DNA from: Lunularia cruciata
Taxonomy: Eukaryota; Streptophyta; Marchantiopsida; Lunulariales; Lunulariaceae
Assembly (NCBI GenBank): GCA_948567375.1
Contig: OX419756.1
Coordinates: 14,637,001-14,701,000, forward strand
Reading direction: 5' to 3'
DNA length: 64,000 nt
Shown here: piece by piece, positions 59,061-64,000 of the stretch
Layout of the letters: the number at the start of each line of letters is the position of its first letter
Position numbering within the stretch: position 1 is the stretch's first letter
Position numbers and translations under genes: made by a program
The notes under the pieces: model-generated
Seen by the model: only the letters and a program-made list of their open reading frames with translations
Told to the model about the DNA's origin: nothing
The model's database searches: none

Positions 59061-59503
59061 TGTCACGCCATTTGTAGTTCCGCATCTAGATGCTTGGACA
59101 CTGGAGTTCCAGTGATAGTAGTTAGAGTTACTTTAGTAGTTTCTCAGAGACTACTTTCCGACGGTCAGATTTTGTGTTTGGAGTACTGACTTCATGGTGG
59201 GGCCTACCATCACTTTGCACCGTTCGCACCGTTCAATGTGTCGTCAACGGGACCATTAGGGTTTCAGTGCTAGCTTGAGTCCAAGGGGTATAGTTTTGAA
59301 GTGAGCTCCAGAGAGCTCACATCTCTGATGTTGAGCCTTCGAGTTCCTGGCTATGGTGGACAGAGGCCAATGAGCATCACCTGGATGCTCTATGCTTGAG
59401 TGGGTGTGGCTTGACTGTAATCAATGCCCAATTGTTGGCAGTTTATAGAGTGACAGATCAAGTACTGATCTGAGTTGAGTTGAGAGTGGTAAGCAATCTA
59501 ATT
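59061..59503 (+). repeat. 5' LTR (family D) of the methyltransferase element
   Basis: It starts tgtcacgcc and matches the reverse complement of 2640 down to about 2184, then diverges. It therefore lacks the last ~107 bp of the solo LTR; attaca at about 59,498-59,503 may be its present end. It contains the palindrome gcatctagatgc and hairpin gtgagctc-caga-gagctcac. No standard primer site is evident. Confidence 0.8.
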
Positions 59504-60780
59504 ACATCAAAGAAGTGAAGTCAGGGGGAAATTGGGTGCAAGAATGTTGAGTGTTGGTGGTAGTGAAGTCAAGGGGAAATTGGGTGCAAGAACGTTGAGT
59601 GTTGGTGGTATCTCCAAGCTCGGTGGATCGTTGGTAGCTTGATTCAAGTTCTGTGTTTCCCTAGTGTGCAGAAGCTCAATTGATTGATGCAGATTTGGCA
59701 GTTACGCAGACGGTGTGCGGAAGCGCTAGCCAAATTTTGAGCAAAGAAGGAGCAAATTTTGAGCAAAGAAGGAGCAAATTTCGAGTAGTGTTGTGATTTT
59801 GAGCTCAAGAGGTGAAGGCAGGACCAATTTGCTGCGAGTTGGGCTCAGAAAGTCAAATTGAAGGTGGAGTTGGGAAGCTCTTCTCATGAAATTGTGATTA
59901 GGAAAAACCAGTTTTGTGAATTTGGCTCAAATGGAAAGTTAGCGGGGGATTTGGTGGACAGCCATCTTTAGGGTTTACGTCAGATTTTGGCCAGAATTGG
60001 AGGAGTTTTTGTTGTTTGGCCAGATTTGGAGAAGTTTTGCCAATTTTGGAGGAGGTTCAAAGTGGCAACAAGAAAGGCCTCATTTGGCTGAATTTTGGCG
60101 TTTAGGCATAAGGCTGTGGGCTATGAGAGGCTACGAAGGCCCGCTTGCTAGCGTAAGGCTAGCTAGTTTAGAGTAGATCTTGGTCATTGGTTGGCAAAAT
60201 ATACCTTTCTTGCTAGATTGTGCGCAATAGGGTTTGACCTCTAGATCTCTTGTTCCTAGACTGGTGCCTTAGCCAACTGGTCCATCCTCACTTGTTGTCC
60301 TAGTGACTGTGCCACTGTTATCTATACACATGTAGCTTTGGCTAGGAGAGGCAGTTTGATCCTATTCTTGGTGATCCTGGTAGCTTAGGACTTAGATACG
60401 CACTCCTCTTATGTCAAATGCCAAATGGTGGCAGAGTCAGTCTTGTGTTGTGTTATGAGATGGAGGGTTTTTGTTTAGATTTCTTGTGATTGGATCCCCT
60501 CCATTCTCTGCTTCTTGTTTGTGCACCACGTTTGTGTGAGGTGCCCTAACTTTTGAGCATTGGTGCTCTGGTGTGCTCTCGGTGGTGAGGCTAGAGTGAT
60601 GACCAATTAGACTACCTTTGTTTCTCTCCAGTGAGGCAGGAAGTAATGACCTACAGACCGTGAGAGTGCGTGTTATGATGGTAGGTTACAGGTTACCCTT
60701 TCCCCTAGTGTAGTTATCTCGGTTAGAGTTACATTAGTGGGTGGTACTTAGTTAGTATTGGCACGTGGTGGTGTTGGCAC
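59504..60780 (+). other. Long leader of the methyltransferase element
   Basis: A non-coding leader of ~1.3 kb. A 48-bp tandem repeat lies at 59,516-59,611 (gtgaagtca.ggggaaattg). Short purine-rich repeats (gagcaaagaaggagcaaatt) follow near 59,740-59,790. A minus-strand tRNA-like segment is at 60,230-60,284. No open frame is supported. Confidence 0.6.
60230..60284 (-). other. tRNA-like segment with Pol III A and B box matches
   Basis: On the minus strand, tggaccagttgg (60,284-60,273) resembles an A box. aggtcaaaccc (60,240-60,230) resembles a B box 32 nt downstream, with ctaaggcac between them as in tRNA D arms. The stems do not close into a full cloverleaf, so this is a decayed tRNA-derived piece at best. 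Confidence 0.35.
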
Positions 60781-62312
60781 TTGGTGGGGTACTTGTGGTT
60801 GCAGTTGGTGGTTCGGGTTTGCTGTTGTAGTTACTTGGTCACGACGGAGTTCTTTGGAGATTCTAGAGGAGTTAGCCTTGCAGTACATAGTGGGTTTACT
60901 CGGAGTGGTGCTCGGTATCAGCCTGTGACTCAGGTCCCAACGAGGGAGGAGATTGACTCTGAGTTGGAGTTTGACACAAGAGCTGATTCAATTGAGAGTG
61001 CACTTGGTGTGTCCGCACCGTTGTTGTGGGACATGGACGAGATTTATAGGGCCTCCAAAGGCCCTAGGCGTTACTCTGGTACAGTGGGTACCATTGAGTT
61101 GGATGACTTCATCCAGGAGTTTGATAGTTGGTGTGATCTGCAGTAGATGCGGAACCCGACTTTGTTCACACCTGCATGGCATGGAAGGGGTTGTTTTAGC
61201 ACTTGGAGGGTCTACCGATGGATGACTACCATGAGTTTAGGAGAGCTCATTTGGAGGAGATCGAGTTATGGAGACAGTATTGGTCTCCACACTATGTCTC
61301 CATCACTTCAGGCTCGGTGGCTAGGAGTAGATCGGCTGTACCTACGAGTTCTAGCTCGAGTAGTATGGGTGGAGCTAGTGGAGGTGCACTAGTTGGAGAT
61401 AGTGCTACTACGAGTGGAGGTACCGCTGCAGGAGGTGGTGTGGTACAGAGGTTTAACCCCATGGTGGAGTTCTTCCTATGTTTGAGGCAGAACTACCAAG
61501 GAGTGCGGACTGACAAGCTGAGGAGCTTGCAGGAGTTCCAGTGGAAGGCTGGAGAAAGCCTACGTGAGGCATACACTCGCATGAGGCGGCTGATCAGTTT
61601 CACTCAAGGAGTTACTGAGGTCTAGGCAATCCAGTTTTGGTATGGGATACTAGACAAGGAGTTACGATGTAGAGTTCATGATGCTACGTTGTTGCAGGCT
61701 ACTTCGCCCACTTTGGCAGTAGTCTTTGGTTTGGCTGAGCGTATTGAGCTCAATATGGTGGAGGAGAGAGTGGTGACATCTGGATTTGGTAGGGAGACCT
61801 CATTCACGGTTGTGACTTCTTCTAGAGTGCAGCAGAGTGCACCATGCCCAATTGGTTTTTGAGGATAGGGTGGACAGTCCAGATCCTATGGAGTGAGTGG
61901 AGGGCCTAGTGGAGTTAGACCCTTACCCTCATTTTTGAGTCAGCAGTAGCCAATGAGTGGTGGTGTTGCTTGTTGGACTTGTGGTGGACCTCACCATAGG
62001 AGAGAGTGTACTCAAGGCAGCGGACCTGATACCTCTGGTGCATCACAGCCAGCACAAAGGCAGTGTGAGCATTGCTACAGATTTGGTCACACTAGTGACC
62101 GGTGTTTTGACCTACACCCGGAGTTACGGAGTGGTAGGGCTGCTATGGTAGGTAGTAGAGGAGCTCCAGTTCATGGAAGACGAGGTGGTAGAGGTGGTGG
62201 TAGAGGATCTACACCTAGTAGGGGTGCAGTACTTGCCCTTACTTCTGACACAACTATGGCTACTTGGATTGAGCAGTTGGAGCAGAGATTGGCTAGTATG
62301 GCTATTGCTTAG
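60781..62312 (+). pseudogene. Gag of the methyltransferase element
   Basis: An open region from about 60,781 (no ATG at its left end; true start unknown) contains the gag lead-in ELDDFIQEFDSWCDLQ, then shifts frame near 61,190. The main frame runs LPMDDYHEFRRAHLEEIELW, a Ser/Gly-rich linker, and the gag core (QRFNPMVEFFLCLRQNY ... LREAYTRMRRLISF). Two zinc knuckles follow: CWTCGGPHHRREC (about 61,971) and CEHCYRFGHTSDRC (about 62,070). An Arg/Gly box comes next (GRRGGRGGGRG). Stops: TAG at 61,144, 61,623, 61,866, 61,947 and 62,310, and TGA at 61,860. Everything after 61,203 stays in one frame. Confidence 0.85.
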
Positions 62313-63173
62313 AGGAGATCGGATTTGGGTGCTGAGGCTTCCACCTCATATGCTGGTGATAGAGATGCTTTGGACTTCATGTGCAAAGCAACACAGGTGG
62401 ATGCATCTGCAGTAGTGACTAGGAGTGCAGTATGTGCTCCAGAGCCTAGAGGAGCATCACTGGAGTTGGACCTACAGAGAGGAGAGGTTGGGAGACAGGT
62501 CAGACTTCCCCAGTCTTTCACACTATCTGGGGCATTGCAGATGACATCCATGGTTCCTAGACGTCCCAGTGTAGGTGTGGTAGGTGATGATGGAGTACAT
62601 GATGGACTACCTGCTAGTCAGCCACTTGCTACTACAGAGACTGAGTCTAGCATGATGTTGGAAGCGGCTCAGCAAATTTGTCCTTTGTTTTCGGCCAGTG
62701 ATATGTTTACATTGGGAGTTGACCCAACCCCAATATTCCGGTTGGCTGCCATGTTGTGTGAGAGTAGGGATGGTGTAGTTCCTACTACTAGAGAAGAAGT
62801 GGTTGGTAGTGGAGCTGACTTGGTTGAGGAGCATGGGATCAATTCAGCGACCAGTGGTTTATGGCAGGCAGTAGCGGCTAGACTGGAGGAGTTGCCAACT
62901 AGACCGTCCTTTGAGAGAGCGCGGTTCACACTTGGTGTTGTCCTATTGGATATTCAGAGGGGGATTTTCTGTTTGGTGGGACCTTTAGGGAAGGTCTATA
63001 CACCACAGAGAGTCTTGTTAGACTCTGGTGCGCAACCCCTTATGTTGGGGAAGGCTGTAGTTGTCGGTCTGGAGTTAAGGAAGACCAATGTGGAGAGGTG
63101 TCCATTTCAGATCCAGACATCTCTAGGTGGCGGTTTGACACAGTACATCACACGTGGAGAGCTTGTTGTCTAG
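62313..63173 (+). CDS. Gag-Pol linker and aspartic protease of the methyltransferase element
   Basis: This continues the gag frame after TAG 62,310. About 200 residues of low-complexity linker are followed by the protease: FTLGVVLLDIQRGIF, then the active site RVLLDSGAQPLML with Asp at 63,021-63,023, and LGGGLTQYITRGELVV. A TAG at 63,171 interrupts it, but the same frame and the same domain continue (ESYDVLVGGAMLYPMGF), so it is a single polyprotein with a point stop. Confidence 0.82.
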   Translation, partial: RRSDLGAEASTSYAGDRDALDFMCKATQVDASAVVTRSAVCAPEPRGASLELDLQRGEVGRQVRLPQSFTLSGALQMTSMVPRRPSVGVVGDDGVHDGLPASQPLATTETESSMMLEAAQQICPLFSASDMFTLGVDPTPIFRLAAMLCESRDGVVPTTREEVVGSGADLVEEHGINSATSGLWQAVAARLEELPTRPSFERARFTLGVVLLDIQRGIFCLVGPLGKVYTPQRVLLDSGAQPLMLGKAVVVGLELRKTNVERCPFQIQTSLGGGLTQYITRGELVV

Positions 63174-64000
63174 GTTCAGCCTGGTCATCCGACTGATAGC
63201 TCGATGGTGAGAGCTCAGGCTATTGTGACGATAGCTGAGTCATATGATGTGCTAGTTGGGGGAGCAATGTTATACCCCATGGGTTTCAGCATTGACTGTT
63301 GGGAGGAGACAGCCTCTTATAGACCTGGTTGGCAGTCTGGTGAGGGACAGGTATGTTGCCTACCAGTACGCTTTAGTAGTGGCAATCTTGGCTCACTACA
63401 GTCCGAGACCATGGCAACATCAGTTTTAGCTTTCAGTGGTGCAGTTACTTGGCCTGGTGACTTGTTGGAGGGGAACACCCATGCAGAGGGTACTCTAGTA
63501 CCAGAGGAGATCACTCGGCTTTGGAGTACGAGTGGGATTGTTCCATCTACCTTGGATGTTCCATTGTGGAGTTTAGAGGAGGCATTGCAGCAGCATGCAG
63601 ATCAGTTGGTGCAACAGGCTTGGAGTGGAGCCTTCGTACCATTAGGAGATGAGTGTGAAGATGAGCCTCCAGAGGCGATTGCTTTGACACCTCTGGATAC
63701 CACGCTCATTGCTTGGCAGTATCCAGCAGAGGAGATATGCTTATTGGAGTTGTTTGGTGGGATCAGCACCGGACTAGCTGCGGTGTTACAGGCAGGTATC
63801 CGAGTACAGAGGTACTTGTATGTAGAGAGGGATGAGACTGCTAGGCAAGTCTCTCTACATCATGTGGCACACTTGGCCTATCGGTATCCGGAGTTATTAC
63901 CGATGTCAGCAGTCAAAGGTTACCAGAAGGCCCTACCAGGAGACATTTCCTTACTGGGAGCGCATGACCTAGAGAGACATGGGCCTATTCACTTGGTGAT
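63174..64000 (+). CDS. DNMT3-like cytosine-5 DNA methyltransferase fused into the retrotransposon polyprotein, 3' end outside window
   Basis: 275 codons are open to the window edge, in frame with gag and protease. First comes the protease tail (YDVLVGGAMLYPMGFSIDCW) and a spacer of ~150 residues. From about 63,735 there is a methyltransferase start: motif I LLELFGGISTGLAAVLQAG (63,741-63,797; AdoMet-binding glycine loop), motif II YLYVERDETARQ (Glu expected to hold the AdoMet ribose), a region with GYQKALPGDISLLG (motif III Asp), and GPIHLVI, which in DNMT3/DRM enzymes directly precedes the catalytic Pro-Cys motif IV. The GI.TGL loop and V.RYLY.E spacing are DNMT3-like rather than CMT- or MET1-like. 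Catalytic motifs and the element's RT lie beyond 64,000. Confidence 0.85.

Noticed and set aside
1-64000. CRISPR array, bacterial operons, rRNA or complete tRNA genes
   Set aside because: None seen. The repeats are eukaryotic transposon-derived and no complete cloverleaf was found.

Overview
The window looks like a repeat-dominated nuclear region of a land plant or close streptophyte relative. It is AT-rich. The only intact conventional gene is a plant-type SPARK-domain receptor kinase, and nearly everything else is retrotransposon, PIF/Harbinger or other repeat debris. The species cannot be named from the sequence. The density of nested Ty3/gypsy elements, and one element carrying a DNMT3-like methyltransferase, would fit a large non-seed-plant or charophyte genome, but that is inference.

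Layout. Positions 1-7058 hold a nearly complete chromovirus (CR1: LTR, tRNA-iMet primer site, gag, PR, RT-RNaseH, IN, chromodomain, polypurine tract, LTR). A reverse-oriented solo LTR (family D) sits inside its gag. CR1 itself interrupts the reverse transcriptase of a non-LTR element (LINE1) that resumes at 7059 and ends near 9388. Two more decayed relatives lie at about 15.15-17.08 kb (LINE3) and 22.96-25.14 kb (LINE2). The last ~130-150 bp of these LINEs recurs as at least 14 short separate copies on both strands, mostly at 9.2-25.1 kb.

From 25.8 to 52 kb lie two decayed PIF/Harbinger transposases, each followed by a purine-rich tract and a related short exon-like segment; two diverged copies of an unrecognised protein family; a decayed minus-strand gene; and a second, heavily decayed chromovirus (CR2, 40.97-47.20 kb). 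The LTRs of CR2 (family C) carry arrays of perfect heat-shock elements just upstream of the TATA box, and its 3' LTR is split by a family B solo LTR. A second family B solo LTR is at 49.49 kb. The receptor kinase is at 53,299-55,491.

The right end (58.99-64.00 kb) is the most interesting part. It is a family D LTR retrotransposon with a long leader, a gag with two zinc knuckles, an aspartic protease, and, fused in the same reading frame, the start of a DNMT3-type cytosine-5 DNA methyltransferase (motif I at about 63,741). The window ends just before the catalytic Pro-Cys motif. This element belongs to the same LTR family as the solo LTR at 2077-2640, so the family has moved within this genome.

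Insertion order readable here: LINE1, then CR1, then LTR-D; CR2, then LTR-B; and a CR2-like remnant at 58.65 kb, then inverted LTR-D, then the methyltransferase element. Coordinates of repeat edges are by eye and may be off by a few bases.
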